Assembly (NCBI RefSeq): GCF_002776525.5
Contig: NC_045438.1
Location: 152,836,634 to 152,900,633, forward strand
Direction of reading: 5' to 3'
DNA length: 64,000 nucleotides
DNA from: Piliocolobus tephrosceles
Lineage: Eukaryota > Chordata > Mammalia > Primates > Cercopithecidae
Shown here: positions 1-11,750 of the stretch, one piece after another
How positions within the stretch are numbered: position 1 is the stretch's first letter
How the letters are laid out: each line of letters opens with the position of its first letter
The notes under the pieces: generated by a model
Databases searched by the model: none
Told to the model about the DNA's origin: nothing
Seen by the model: the letters and a program-made list of their open reading frames with translations, nothing else
Program-made: the position numbers and the translations under genes

Positions 1-210
1 TCCGCCTCCTGGGTTCAAGCAATTCTCATGCTTTAGCTTCCTGAGTAGCTGGGATTACAGGTGCCTGCCATCACGCCCGGCTAATTTTTCTATTTTTAGT
101 AGAGACGGGGTTTCACCATGTTGACCAGGTCAAACTCCTGACCTCAGGTGATCTGCCCACCTCAGCCTCCCAGAATGCTGGGATTGCAGGCATGAGCCAC
201 GGTGCCCAGT
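1..210 (-). mobile_element. Alu (AluS-like), cut by window start
   Basis: This is an antisense Alu: the 'ctaatttttctatttttagtag' type mid-region and 'gggattgcaggcatgagccac' type left end are readable. Its poly-T end lies before base 1. Confidence 0.95.
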
Positions 211-1164
211 CGCAACCTAAATGTTTCTTTTGGATTAAAGTTACAGCCAGTCCCCTCCTTTAGGAGTTTCACGTCCAAATACTCAACCAACAGTAGATTG
301 AAAATATTCTGAAAAAAATACCACAACAATAAAAAATAATCCAAATTTTAAAAAATACCATATAACAACTATTAACATAGCATTACATTGTAGTTGGCAT
401 TACAAGTAACTAGATATGACTTAAAGTATGCAAGAGGCTGTGTGTAGGTTACATGTAAATACTATGCCAAAATGTCCTCCAAACAGTTATATAAAAGACT
501 GACTATAATCAAAGTTTAAAGGACTATTTTTCTTCAATTGGATGTATCAAAATAATTACCAACCTTTAATAATTTTATGACTCCTGCAATTCACTTTAAT
601 GACTTATGATTATCATTGTGCAAATAATGAGGATACACTTTAGTGAAAGGCTTTCTTTGACTGCACGTGCTGCACGTGATTGCTGTGGTTAATAAAATTG
701 ACCTATTCTACTGCAGTAGAAAGAGAAACAAATTAGAATTGGTTTTAAAAAAAAATCATTAAGACCTTTGGAAAGGGGTATCTCGTTGTGTCACTGACTC
801 TCAGATGCAAATTTTTTTTTTATATGTTGACATTGTTGAAATCAGGGTGCCTGTTACAGTCACTGAGACCAGGCAGCCATCACGATGTAGCTGTCATTGC
901 CTGTGCTTGTTCATCCAAAAGTGCTAAATCGTGTCGGGAACCTGGGGAAGAATTCCAGAGACAAGAGTGGAGCACTGTTTCAAGAACATTCTTGATTTTA
1001 AAACATGGACATTATGAGTCAATGTCAAAAAATGGTTCTGAATAGTTGGATGTGGAATGTGTAGAAGTTTTAGGAACGCTTAACCAGTTTGTTTCAATTA
1101 TGTTTAAGTTTCATACGTGGGTGTATATGTATACACAAACATGATAGAGAGTAACATCTTTGCT
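211..1164. other. Unique intergenic DNA
   Basis: AT-rich DNA without a recognised gene, repeat family or RNA. Short open frames here lack coding character. Confidence 0.6.
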
Positions 1165-1310
1165 GGCCAGGCGCGGTGGCTTACGCCTGTAATCCCAAAA
1201 CTTTGGGAGGCCAAGGTGGGCGGATCACAAGGTCAGGAGATGGAGACCATCCTGGTTGACAGGGGGAAACCCTGTCTCTACTAAAAATACAAAAATAAAA
1301 TTAGCTGGGG
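1165..1310 (+). mobile_element. Truncated Alu (left arm only)
   Basis: Starts with a normal Alu head (ggccaggcgcggtggc) but stops after the mid A-rich linker, where a second same-strand Alu begins directly. Confidence 0.9.
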
Positions 1311-1623
1311 GCAGGGCGTGGTGGCTCACGCCTGTAATCCCAGCACTTTGGAAGGCCGAGGTGGGCGGATCACGAGGTCAGGAGATCGAGACCATCCAGG
1401 CGAACACGCCTGGTTTCACGGGGTGAAACCCCGTCTGTACTGAAAATACAAAAAATTAGCCAGGCGTGGTGGCGGATGCCTGTAGTCCCAGCTACTGGAG
1501 AGGCTGAGGCAGGAGAATGGCGTGAACCCAGGAGGCACAGCTTGCAGTGAGCCGAGATCATGCTACTGCATGGGCGACGGAGCGAGAATCTGTCTCAAAA
1601 AACAAACCAAAACAAAACAAAAA
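1311..1623 (+). mobile_element. AluY-like element abutting the preceding Alu
   Basis: A nearly complete Alu in the same orientation. It carries a small local insertion near 1397-1420 ('gaacacgcctggtttcacgg' context) and loses part of the 'ctccagcctg' segment. The tail is CAAAA-type. Confidence 0.9.
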
Positions 1624-1965
1624 CCAGAGACCCTAGATAAGACTCCATTTGGGGCTCCCCGTTTGTAAGGTGTTCTGTGCGTACATCAGTTGTTCCTGAT
1701 CTGGGAGAGGGCATGTCAAGCACGACCCTTACAAAGGGAGGATAAATGGAGCTTGCACGTGGCCTTTCTGGACCCCTTGCTGTGGCACAACCCTTGGTTG
1801 TGATGCACGCCCCTATTTCAATGCTGCTGCCATATCGTATCCTTTTCCTCCGGTAAACCGTAGATCGGTAAGCACTGTCATTTGGTGTCCTGTAAGCCTT
1901 TAACAATGGAACTCTGCTCAACTGCCACCAATAAAGCAGATGCCTGTTAGGCATTTGGTAGGCTG
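1624..1965 (+). mobile_element. Possible ERV1-type LTR fragment
   Basis: The tract near 1838-1900 ('ttttcctccggtaaaccgt' followed by 'cctgtaagcctt') resembles the R/U5 end of a class I endogenous retroviral LTR. No internal gag/pol/env sequence is visible. The family is not assigned. Confidence 0.35.
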
Positions 1966-2757
1966 ATTACAGAAATGGACTCTAAAGCTCCTCCGTCAAA
2001 GGTGAAGTCATTTCTCCACCGTTTGAACTAACCAGTGACTCTCTTTTGGTAATAGAATGTGGTGATAGGAACAGTGGCCAGTTCTGGGTGTAAGCCTTGC
2101 TAAGCGAAGCCAAATTCCACTTGGGGTTGCCTCCATACTTTGAGTCCCTATGTAACAAACTGCAATCTAACTTAGATTTAAATTAAATGAAAGCAGAACT
2201 CATGAGCAGACTTTTGTAACAAATAGCTGAGTCCCAGCCAATCACAGCAGCTGAGCGTCAGTCGGTCACAGGTGGCCAACTGATCAGACCAGGTTCAAAT
2301 ATGGTGTCTGCTGATTGGTTACTGAGCCTTAACCAATCAAGCTGTTTCTGTACCTCACTTCTGTTTTCTGTCTGTAAATGCTGCTTGCCTACCTTGCAAA
2401 GTAGGGCGCTCTCGCGCGCGATTTCTCTCTCTCTCCTCTTCCTTTCTCCCTCCCTCTCTCCTAGGCTATCCCGCTGGAGGATGAGACATGTGCAGCAGAG
2501 CGGAATCAGCTCAGTTGTCCCAGCTGAGGCCCCATACATTTGAGAAAGCCCAGAGAAAGACTAGTCAAGCCACTCAGCGAACCCACAGCAGACAAGAGAT
2601 GCAGAAATGAGCTTCTCCAAGCCCAGTTCAAATAATCTGAACTGCCCAGCTGGCCCACAGACTGTAAGCAAATATAATAGTTTGTGATTATATGCACCTA
2701 AGGTTTTGTGGTTGTACGTTATACAACGTTATTGTGACAATAAGTAACTGACACAGA
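1966..2757 (+). mobile_element. MLT1-like MaLR LTR split by a second CCAAT-rich LTR-like segment
   Basis: The 5' part (about 2030-2110, 'tctcttttggtaatagaatg') and the 3' part (about 2460-2757, ending in a degenerate 'taactgacacag') resemble the two ends of an MLT1-class LTR. Between them, about 2115-2400 has several CCAATCA motifs and reads like a different LTR. A pyrimidine-rich TC run is at about 2425-2460. All are non-coding relics. Confidence 0.45.
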
Positions 2758-3050
2758 TATCCAAGCACAGATGTCAAGTAGGCAGTTGGATGCATGGGTC
2801 TGAAATTCAGGTGAAAAGTCCAAGCTGGAGGAAATTTTGAGAGCAGTAAGGATTGTAGTGGACACAGTCAGCTGCTCCACCCGGATTCCCTGAAGTAACT
2901 TGTTTTCTTTTTTGAGAGCCCCACTCATGCTTTTGATTCTAACACCCAGCACCTGTGTCTCTTCAGACACTTGGCTTGGGCTTTTAGAGCTGCTTCGCCC
3001 CCCCACAACTAGAGAATAAGATATACCTGGAAATGTGCTTGTCTCTAAGG
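2758..3050. other. Intergenic DNA, possibly an ancient interspersed repeat
   Basis: The segment 'gtcaagtaggcagttggat' at about 2774 is typical of an old mammalian repeat whose family I cannot name with confidence. No gene is seen. Confidence 0.35.
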
Positions 3051-3708
3051 CAGTGGTTCCCAACATTTTTGCACCAGGGACCGGTTTCAGGGAAGACAGT
3101 TTTTCCATGGACCGGGTGGTGCAGAGGGGTGGTTTTGAGATGATTCAAGCACATTACATTTATTGTACACTTTATTTCTATTATTATTACATTGAAATAT
3201 ATAATGAAATCACAATACAACTCCCCATAATGTAGAATCAGCGGGAACCCTGAGCTTGTTTTCCTGCAACTAGATGGTCCCATCTGAGGGTGATGGGAGT
3301 CAGTGACAGATCATTAGGCACTAGATTCGCATAAGGAGCGTGCAACTTACATCCCTCGAATATGCAGTTCACAATAGGGTTCCTGCTTCTGTGAGAATCT
3401 AATGCTGCTCTGACAGGAGGTGCAGCTCAGCTTCACTCTCTTACCGGCCGCTCATCTTCTAGTGTGCAGCCCAGTTCCTAACAGGCCACGGACTGGTACC
3501 GGTCCTTGGTCCAGGGGTTGCGGACCCCTGTGTCATATGTCAGGAGGTGGAGCTCAGGTGTTAATGCAAGCGGTAATAGGGAGTGACTGTAAATACAGAT
3601 GAAGCTTTGCTTGCTTGCTCACCTACCACTCACCTCCTGCTGTACAGCTCAGTTCCTAACAGGCCACAGACCCGTACCGGTTCATGGCCTAGGGTCTGGG
3701 AACTCTTG
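3051..3708 (+). mobile_element. MER1-type hAT-Charlie DNA transposon with duplicated 3' end
   Basis: It begins with the terminal inverted repeat CAGTGGTTCCCAAC and contains the recognisable MER1 body ('caccagggaccggtttc', 'gaatcagcgggaacc', 'cctaacaggccac'). It ends near 3708 with 'gggaactcttg'. Flanking 8-mers around 'tctaagg'/'tctagga' look like a decayed hAT target duplication. The 3' third occurs twice: 3411-3530, ending in a complete 'cggacccctg' terminus, and about 3535-3708. It is non-autonomous, with no transposase. Confidence 0.88.
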
Positions 3709-5191
3709 TTCTAGGACAATCCTTGACCAGTGACAGACAGGCAAAGGGTGCAGAGCGGGAGGTGTGTGAAAGGCTAGTTCTTTTGTCTCTGAAAATCTCT
3801 GGGCACACCTTAAGCCCCAGGGTTTCTTTACGCCCAGGATTGGGCTAAAACCACCCTCTCCAAGACTGCCTGAGAGTATACCTTTACTGGGCTTCCTGTC
3901 CTCTGTTCGCATGCCCCTCTCCCTTACCAGTCTGGGGAGGATTTCCTTAAGAAATCATGTGCTCACAAATCAGGCTCGGCTTCTGGGTCACCCACCCTAA
4001 GACAAACACATAAGTAATATTTGAAGCCGTGAGTCTGGATGAGCTATCTGTAAGATTATCAAGGGGCTTGGTATCCATAGTTATTCTCTATATTTAGCAT
4101 TTTAAGACATTTTGATTTTTTTTTTTAATTTTGCATTCCTTTTTTAAATTTTGGAACCATGGCAATTCTGAATGTTTCTAAGTATAAAGTCTGCCCTTGC
4201 ACTGATGGATTTATGTAGCAAATATTCAAGATTCTGCCAGAGTAGGATTTTCTAACCAGGTCAACATCCCCTTGATACGTATTTACTTCTGGATGCAAAT
4301 GTAGAAATAAATAGAGTGTGTGTGTATGTCTGTGTGTGCACACACTCCTGTTGAGGCAGGAATAAAGGAGTCCTGTGCATGTTATTGGCCATCAGGCAAA
4401 GTGAGGGACAGCCCCCGTGGAACTAGAGAATGCATTCCAGATTAATATACATCATTAAAAAATATTTAGGTCATTTACTGTATAACTGGCACAGTGCATG
4501 TAAGGTGAACTGATCAGACATGATTCTGCCCTCTCTGTCCTTAAAAGTTTGATGGTTGATGAGGGGAGGAGAGATAGGCATTAAATAATTACCTAGATAA
4601 TTATTTACTTATAATTATGTGTGTTTGAAAGAAAAAGTACAAGACATTCTTAGAATCAATAACTGAGGACTAACATTGTCTGAACCAACAAGAGAGACTT
4701 CCCTGAGTAAGTGACCTCCAAGCCTGAGGGATGAATTGTGTTAAAGGGATATCAAGGGGACACACTCAGGATTGGGGCCAGGAAGAGAGGTTTCCTTCAA
4801 ATGATGTTACAGCTATGCTGTAGCCACAAGAGCCATTCAGCAAGATCATGTGTGCTTTGCTCCCTCAAGCCCTTTTTTCCTGTGTGTGGACTTTGTCCCT
4901 GATTGAAATTCTCTCCAGATTCAGTTAATGCCACTTCCTCTTTTAAACTTTCACTGACTCTAAGAAAAGTTAGACACCCCTGCCCTGTGTGCTTGTGTGT
5001 TACTGGCACATCAAAGGCACTTGTTAAATATTCATTGGATGTTCAGCAAATAAGTATAACAGCACTTTATTCAGTAACACTCTTTTGCTTGTCCAACCCA
5101 TCACCAGACTCTGAGCTCCCTGGAGCAGAGGCTGTGTCTTGCTCATCCTCCATCACGATGCTGGATTTGTGGCACTTTAAAAGTGTTTGTT
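3709..5191. other. Intergenic DNA with weak L2/MIR-era repeat traces
   Basis: No gene or clear element. A short TG-rich run lies at about 4317-4342. About 4470-4740 and 5060-5150 look like very old interspersed repeats (for example 'gactctgagctccctggagc'). Confidence 0.45.
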
Positions 5192-5484
5192 GGCCAGGCG
5201 CGGTGGCTCAAGCCTGTAATCCCAGCACTTTGGGAGGCCGAGGCGGGCGGATCACGAGGTCAGGAGATCGAGACCGTCCTGGCTAACACAGTGAAACCCC
5301 GTCTCTACTAAAAAAATACAAAAAACTAGCCGGGCGAGGTGGCGGGCGCCTGTAGTCCCAGCTACTCAGGAGGCTGAGGCAGGAGAATGGCGTGAACCCG
5401 GGAGGCGGAGCTTGCAGTGAGCTGAGATCCGGCCACTGCACTCCAGCCTGGGTGACAGAGCGAGACTCCTTCTCAAAAAAAAAA
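5192..5484 (+). mobile_element. AluY of Old World monkey type (AluYRa-like)
   Basis: Full-length Alu with 'gctcaagcctgtaatccc' and 'gagatccggccactgcactc' variants. It is flanked by a perfect target duplication AAAAGTGTTTGTT (5179-5191 and 5485-5497), so it is a young insertion. Confidence 0.97.
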
Positions 5485-5497
5485 AAAAGTGTTTGTT

Positions 5498-6540
5498 GAA
5501 TGAATGCATGAGGTTAGTAATGAGGATAAGAATAAGGGCTGTGATAAAGGAGACCTATGAGATGAGGTTTCAATGTAAGTTGAGGTCAGATCGTGGAAGA
5601 CCTTAAATATCGTTTGAAGGAGTTTGTACTTTGTCATGTGGGGCATGGGGAGCCGCTGAAAGTGTCTGAGCCAGACTGATGTGATTAGAGCTGTGCTTCA
5701 TGAAGGTAACTCTGGAGAGGCTGGGGGCAGGGGCCAACTGGGAAGTTGCTTAGATCAGTGGTAGTAGAAAGGGACAGGAAGGAGGGAAAAGCTGCCAGGG
5801 ATGATTGGCTGCATCAGAACCTGAGAACTCATTTCAAGTGAGAGAATCACTCTGGGGCATTTGCCACCAGATGCTGCAGTTCACATAAACTCTCTGTAAT
5901 GTTTCCTAAGAATTCTCCAGAGACATATGAGTTTTCTAGTTAGGTAATTAAGAAATAGTTATGTTCTCAAGAGAATAGCTGAATGCCCTAGATAATTTCT
6001 TTAATTTTGATTTAGCAAATGGGTGAGATAACTATGCCATCCTTCCTTTTTGGCTGATGTCCACTTCCTTCAGACTAAATAAACATTTAATCACACTGCA
6101 GCAACATCAGTCACCTATGTCATCTTTAGAAGCTTCACTATGTCAGCTCCTGGACTTGGGCTTCCCTCTGCTAACTAGAGTTTGTGGTTCATTTTTATTG
6201 TACCATCTCCTAGTAGCTGTAATTACCAATACTGTAGATGATGCTGTGGGTTTGTTTGTTCATTAAAAGTAAGTAAGTTCAAAAGAAAAGGGAGCATACC
6301 AAAAATTTACACTGTATTGCAAATTTTATACCAGAAGTCAGGAATTAGAAAATTTAAGATTCTCCAGGCACTCAAATGTTAATTTCTCTGCCCTGCATAT
6401 GTTTCAAAAGATGTTCCACATCTGATCCTGAATCCAAACTAATCATCCATAATGTGGGCGGGTTAGCATTAGCATAATTTATCTTCTGATTTTTTAATTT
6501 CAAAAACAATATTCATATGTAACTATTCTGTGCACTCCTG
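5498..6540. other. Intergenic DNA, no gene
   Basis: About 5500-5800 has an old-repeat texture ('gggagccgctgaaagtgtctgagc'). The remainder is unique AT-rich sequence. Confidence 0.45.
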
Positions 6541-6785
6541 AACATTTATGAGGACCTATTATGTGCCAAACTCTTCTGTATGTTGTATCTTCATGTACCT
6601 AAAGCTTTCATCTTCACATAACTCCTGCAAGATGCTGTGTTATTATCTCTGTTTTATAGTTGAAGAAACAGGCTCAGAGTGGTTCATTGACTTGCCTGAG
6701 GTCACACAGCTCATGGGCGATGGAGCCTGTAGGAAATTCAAGTCACCTTGGCTCCAAGCCCCATTCCACCATGCTGCCTTTCTCT
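6541..6785 (+). mobile_element. MIR SINE
   Basis: The MIR core and flanks are readable in order: 'cctattatgtgcca', 'ttttatagttgaagaaac', 'cttgcctgaggtcacacagc', then the terminal 'accatgctgcct'. Confidence 0.9.
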
Positions 6786-6999
6786 AAGATTGAACCAGAG
6801 CTCCACAACTCGGCAAAAAGGTTGAAAGTCTTCCCTGACATAGGTGAATAAAATTAAAGCTGTCTTTCATGCTGTCCTGTCATCCAAGCAGAGAACAAGC
6901 CTCAGTAAGTTTACCAGTTTGAATGAGCAAAAAAGCCTGATTCCCAACAGCAAACAGGTATGACCACAAAATGTATGCCCATATGAAAGTCATTTCCTC

Positions 7000-7112
7000 G
7001 ATGGGATGATGTGTGCAGCAAACCACCATGGCACACGTTTGTTTACCTACGTAACAAACCTGCACATCCTGTATATGTACCCCGAACTTGAAATAAAAGT
7101 TGGAAATTAAAA
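7000..7112 (+). mobile_element. Severely 5'-truncated L1 (113 bp of 3' UTR)
   Basis: The sequence matches a primate L1 3' terminus ('gtaacaaacctgcacatcctg', 'cccgaacttgaaataaaag'). It is bracketed by a perfect 15-bp target duplication GAAAGTCATTTCCTC at 6985-6999 and 7113-7127. Confidence 0.95.
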
Positions 7113-7240
7113 GAAAGTCATTTCCTCTTTTTAATGAAACTGTTTTCTCAGAAGGTTGTGGCCCTGTGTCAAATGTCACTGGACAATACGATTGTAACAA
7201 TACTGCAGGCCTCAGTGGACTGTTGCAGAAGAAATCTCTT

Positions 7241-7540
7241 GGCCGGGCACAGTGACTCAAGCCTGTAATCCCAGCATTTTGGGAGGCTGAGGTGGGCAGA
7301 TCACCTGAGGTCAGGAGTTCGAGATCAGTCTGGCCAACAGGGTGAAACCCTGTTCTTTACTAAAAACACAAAAATTAGCTGGGTGTGGTGGTGGGCACCT
7401 AATCCCAGCTACTCAGGAGGTTGAGGCAGGAGAATCGCTTGAACCCAGGAGACGGAGGTTGCAGGGAGCCGAGATCACACCACTGCACTCCAGCCTGTGT
7501 GACAGAGTGAGACTCCGTCTCAAAAAAGAAAAAAAAAAAA
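7241..7540 (+). mobile_element. Alu (AluS-like)
   Basis: Full-length. Flanked by a near-identical duplication AAGAAATCTCTT / AAGAAACCTCTC. Confidence 0.95.
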
Positions 7541-7678
7541 AAGAAACCTCTCACACCTTATAAGCATTCTTTCTGTATATAATGATAAATGCTTTGTTAT
7601 TACATGGAACAGTTCTCCAAAGCACTTAAAGATCACTGATTGTACTTTAATATTTACAACAGCCCCAGAAGTACTTTC

Positions 7679-7991
7679 TTTTTTTTTTTCTTTTTTTTTT
7701 TTTTTTGGAATCTTGCTCTGTTGCCCAGGCTGGAGTGCGGTGGTGCAATCTTGTCTCACTGCAACCTCCGCCTCCCAAGTTCAAGCAATTCTCCTGCCTC
7801 AGCCTCCTGAGTAGCTGGGATTACAGGTACACGCCACAACGCCTGGCTAATTCTTTTGTATTTTTAGTAGAGACGGGATTTCACCATGTTGACCAGGCTG
7901 GTCTTGAACTCCTGACCTCAAGTGATCTGCCTGCCTCAGCCTGGGCAAAAGTGCTGGGATTACAGGCGTGAGCGGCCACACCCGGACCTAC
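7679..7991 (-). mobile_element. Alu (AluS-like), antisense
   Basis: Poly-T start, full body, target duplication AAGTACTTTC on both sides (7669-7678 and 7992-8001). A small insertion 'gcaaaa' sits in the 'ggcctcccaaagtg' motif. Confidence 0.95.
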
Positions 7992-8175
7992 AAGTACTTT
8001 CAGGCCGAATATTGCTGTTCATATTTTCTTTCCTGGGGTGACTGATGTCTAGAAAAGTCAATGAGTCCCTAACTGGACCCTGAAATTAAGTGCTGTTCTC
8101 TGGTCCTACATCTAGCGGGCTTTTGTGTGCTTGAAGAGGCTCATTTATTAGTAAATTTAAGAAAGTGATAGATAT

Positions 8176-8466
8176 GGCCAGGCGCGGTGGTTCACGCCTG
8201 TAATCCCAGCACTTTGGGAGGCCGAGACGGGCGGATCACGAGGTCAGGAGATCGAGACCATCCTGGCTAACATGGTGAAACCCCGTCTTTACTAAAAATA
8301 CAAAACACTAGCCAGGCGAGGTGGCGGGCGCCTGTAGTCCCAGCTACTCCGGAGGCTGAGGCAGGAGAATGGTGTAAACCCGGGAGGCGGAGCTTGCAGT
8401 GAGCTGAGATCCTGCCACTGTACTCCAGCCTGGGAGACAGAGCCAGACTCCGTCTCAAAAAAAAAA
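8176..8466 (+). mobile_element. AluY
   Basis: Full-length young Alu. It reads 'gagatcctgccactg', one step from the monkey-type 'gatccggccactg'. Confidence 0.95.
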
Positions 8467-8594
8467 GACTGCAGGATGGAATTAATAGCCTCATCTTTCT
8501 GCTTCCGATGTTGCAGAGGAAGCAAGCTTTGGATTCTTGTCCTCCTCCTATGTTGCTGGTACCAGACACATAGCATCACCCATGCCATTTGAAC

Positions 8595-8745
8595 ACTCAC
8601 AATAAGCACATTTACCTCCATTTTAGAGGTAGGGAAACAGAACTTCAAAGACATTCAGGAAATGCCCAAAGTCACTTGTCCAGTAAAAGAGAGATCCAGG
8701 GTTAACCAAAGCCCATTTTCTCTTACCGCCTCTGTACTACCTTTC
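8595..8745 (+). mobile_element. MIR SINE fragment
   Basis: MIR core readable: 'cctccattttagaggtaggg', 'gcccaaagtcacttgtcc', 'cgcctctgtactacc'. Confidence 0.8.
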
Positions 8746-9624
8746 TTCCTGTTATTTTTTTAAAATACTGACATCTGTCTAAAAAGCTTAGAGATGGGGT
8801 ATGGGGAAAACACAAATAGCTGAGATTTACAGATAACTGCCAATTCTTATTTTAGCATTTCTCCCAAATCTTTAATTAGAAAATCAGAACCGTTATCTAG
8901 TCGGATTGGCTGGTGTGAAATTCCCTGCTACCGTCTGGCCTGTGTTGCTGGAGGTGAAACTGCCAGAAGGTAACTGTGAGGACACACCAGGTATGCATTT
9001 CTGTATAATCATGATTTGCTGTTGTATATATGCTACTGTTTGAGCAGCAAATTCAGATTTCATAATTTTATATTTTAAATAGGAAATGCATACGATCAGT
9101 TAGAAATAAAGTTGTACTTATTTGTCATGGAAATTCAGGATGAATATTTTTATCATAACAGACTAAGATATTGTATCTCTTTCCGCACAGCATACCTGCA
9201 TTCTGACACAAATGTGCCAGGAGAATGCTAAACACTTTTGTTCCCTTTTAAACGGAAATAGATTTGAAGCTGATGGGAAAAGGTTAGTGAGCAACTGCTG
9301 TCACCAAAAAGAGAGAAGGAATCAAAACTCAATCTTTTATTGCCAAGTCTTTTTTTAATTTAGGTTTATAATAAACAGAAGCAGCAGCTCTTATTGTTAA
9401 AAGGTATCATTCTAAGATAACCTTAGGATGTTATCTTCTTTGTAAGTGCCATCAAATGAGTTGCTTTAACACTTAATACATCATAACAGAATTGCATATG
9501 ATAAAGAACACATAACAGACTTTTAAGAAATTACATCATCTGACATTCATATGTGCCATTTTAAAAAACCCACTTGTAGAAACTGTTAGAAAATTCAGGG
9601 AATGGCACATATAAGATTCATATA
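8746..9624. other. Unique intergenic DNA
   Basis: AT-rich. No gene, RNA or repeat recognised. Confidence 0.55.
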
Positions 9625-9928
9625 GTCCAGGGACAGGGGCTCGCGCCTGTAATCTCAGCACTTTTGGAGGCCAAGGTGGGCAGATCGCTTGAGGTCAAAA
9701 GTTTGAGACCAGCCTGGCCAACATGGTGAAACCTCATCTCTACTAAAAATACAAAAACTAGCTAGGTGTTGTGGTGGGTACCTGCAATCCCAACTACTCA
9801 GGAGGCTGAGGCAGAAGAATTACCTTGCTCCTGGGAGGCAGAGGTTTCAATGAGCTGCACTTGCGCCACTGCACTCCAGCCTGGGCAACAGAGCAAAACT
9901 CCGTCTCAAAAAAAAAAAAAAAAAAAAA
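9625..9928 (+). mobile_element. Alu (diverged AluS/J)
   Basis: Full-length, diverged. Target duplication ATTCATATA at 9616-9624 and 9929-9937. Confidence 0.95.
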
Positions 9929-10069
9929 ATTCATATAAATGGGTCATTTCTGCCCCACTCACCCCTCCTCCAATGACACTGCCTTTATGCGAGATGAAGT
10001 GAGTCCAGCAATAGAAGAAAGGATGATACGATGAACAAAGGTTATAATGTCAGGGAAGTTACTCTGGAA

Positions 10070-10550
10070 TGGTGAAGTGGGAAATCATGGACTTTGGAGT
10101 CAACAAACCTAGGTTAAAATTACTGGCTTGGGAGGCCAGGGTGGGCGGATCACAAAGTCAGGAGATCGAGACCATCCTGGTTAACATGGTGAAACCCCGT
10201 CTCTACTAAAAAATACAAAAAATTAGCTGGGTGTGGTGGCGGACACCTGTAGTCCCAGCTACTCGGGAGGCTGAGGCAGGAGAATGGCGTGGACCCAGGA
10301 GGCGGAGCTTGCAGTGAGCCAAGATCGCGCCACTGCACTCCAGCCTGGTTGACAGAGCGAGACTACATCTCAAAAAAAAAAAAAAAAAAAAAAAATTTTT
10401 TTTTGGCTGTACTGCTTGTTACTGTATGACCTTAAACAAGTTACTTAACATGTCTTAACCTGAGTTTCTGAATCTGTAAAACAAGGGCAAGAAGACATGC
10501 TTCGTGATGTTATTGAAAGGTTACATGACATGATAATGCATGTAAGCCTA
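10070..10550 (-). mobile_element. MIR SINE interrupted by an Alu
   Basis: Antisense MIR: the left part 'catggactttggagtcaac' (10087-10125) and the right part 'gaccttaaacaagttactta' with 'ctgaatctgtaaaacaaggg' (10428-10490) are one element split by the Alu at 10127-10395. Confidence 0.8.
10127..10395 (+). mobile_element. 5'-truncated AluY inside a MIR
   Basis: Begins at 'cttgggaggccagggtggg', lacking about the first 30 bases of Alu. The A-tail meets a T-run at 10396. Confidence 0.93.
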
Positions 10551-11189
10551 ACTGAAGCCACAGCCTGTCTAGTCCAGTCCCAGAGAAACACAGACTTTTC
10601 AGGTAACCAATCAGGGGAAACAATTCCAGTTTTATTCAAGTTTCTCAGCAATGAAGAAAATCCAATTCATAATCAACTGCAACATTCCTCATTGCTGTTT
10701 TGTCGTCACCAAGCTCACTCATGTCAGCAACCTCTGGGTTCCTTATCTACCTTACTACCAGAGAACATTCTCCACCCTTCCTTGCTTTTTCTGCCACTCC
10801 CATCCCACTCCCCATCTATCCATTCCATCTTTTTTTTGTCTTTATTACAAAGGTGATTTTTGCCTCTTTAGGGAAGTCCTTTCTCTTTAATTCTAGTCTC
10901 TTGGAGTCTGTTTTTCTATGGTCAATCTGCATCACAAGTATACAGAAACCATTCTGAGAGAGAAAAACTAATGGTTTATTTGGGAGGATAAAGTTTGGCA
11001 GAGAAGGGAGTTTTAATTAAACTTGAAATTATGGGGTTTTCCTTGTCAATACGGGAAGGTGATGTGGTAGAAAATGTACCAACATTTTATGTTCATCATT
11101 TTACCCCATGATATATGTAAAGAAAATAGCACCAGATCTGACACAAAGTATAGTCTCAACGTGTGTGAGTCTGTCTTCCATTCGGCAAC
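10551..11189. other. Unique intergenic DNA
   Basis: No gene or repeat family recognised. Confidence 0.5.
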
Positions 11190-11750
11190 TGTTCCAGACA
11201 TCTATTGCTGCTTAACAAACTATGCCGAAACTGAATGTCTTAAAATGGTGATGATTATCTCTAGTGGTTTAATGCTTGACTGAGCTCAGCCAACCAGTTC
11301 TCACTTGGGTTCTCTCATGTGACTGCAGCAAGATGGTATCTGAGGCTAGAGTCATCTAAAAGCTCAGCTGCAATCTGCCTCAGCTGGCATGGATGGACGA
11401 GCAGATGGTTGGCCACATAACTCACTCTCTCTCTCTCTCTCTTTCTCTCTTTCTCTTTCTCTTTCTCTCTCCATGTGATCTTTCTATGTGACTGGTTTAG
11501 GCTTCCTCCTAGTATGGTGGTCTCAGACTTCTTCCTCAGAGTGAGCTTTTCAAGAGACTCACATAGAAGCTGCCAGGCTCCTTATAAAGTAGCTTCAGAA
11601 GTTACACAGGCATCACTTTTGCAAGGTAAAAGGCAAGCCATAGGGGCCAGCCCAGGTTCAATAGGAGGAGACTGCACCACGGGGTGAAAACTGGGGTACA
11701 CAGCTGACTGGGGGACCAGCTTGAATATCACCTATCACATAGCCAACTCA
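11190..11750 (-). mobile_element. MLT1-like MaLR LTR, antisense, with embedded (TC)n
   Basis: 'catctattgctgcttaacaa' followed by 'gtcttaaaatggtg' matches the reverse of an MLT1 LTR 3' end. A (CT)n/(CTTT)n microsatellite lies at 11421-11472. Non-coding. Confidence 0.65.

Noticed and set aside
788..1045. 85-codon open frame in unique sequence
   Set aside because: No similarity, no splice or promoter context. Isolated short frame.
1595..1954. 119-codon minus-strand frame
   Set aside because: Overlaps LTR-like sequence and shows no retroviral or cellular domain.
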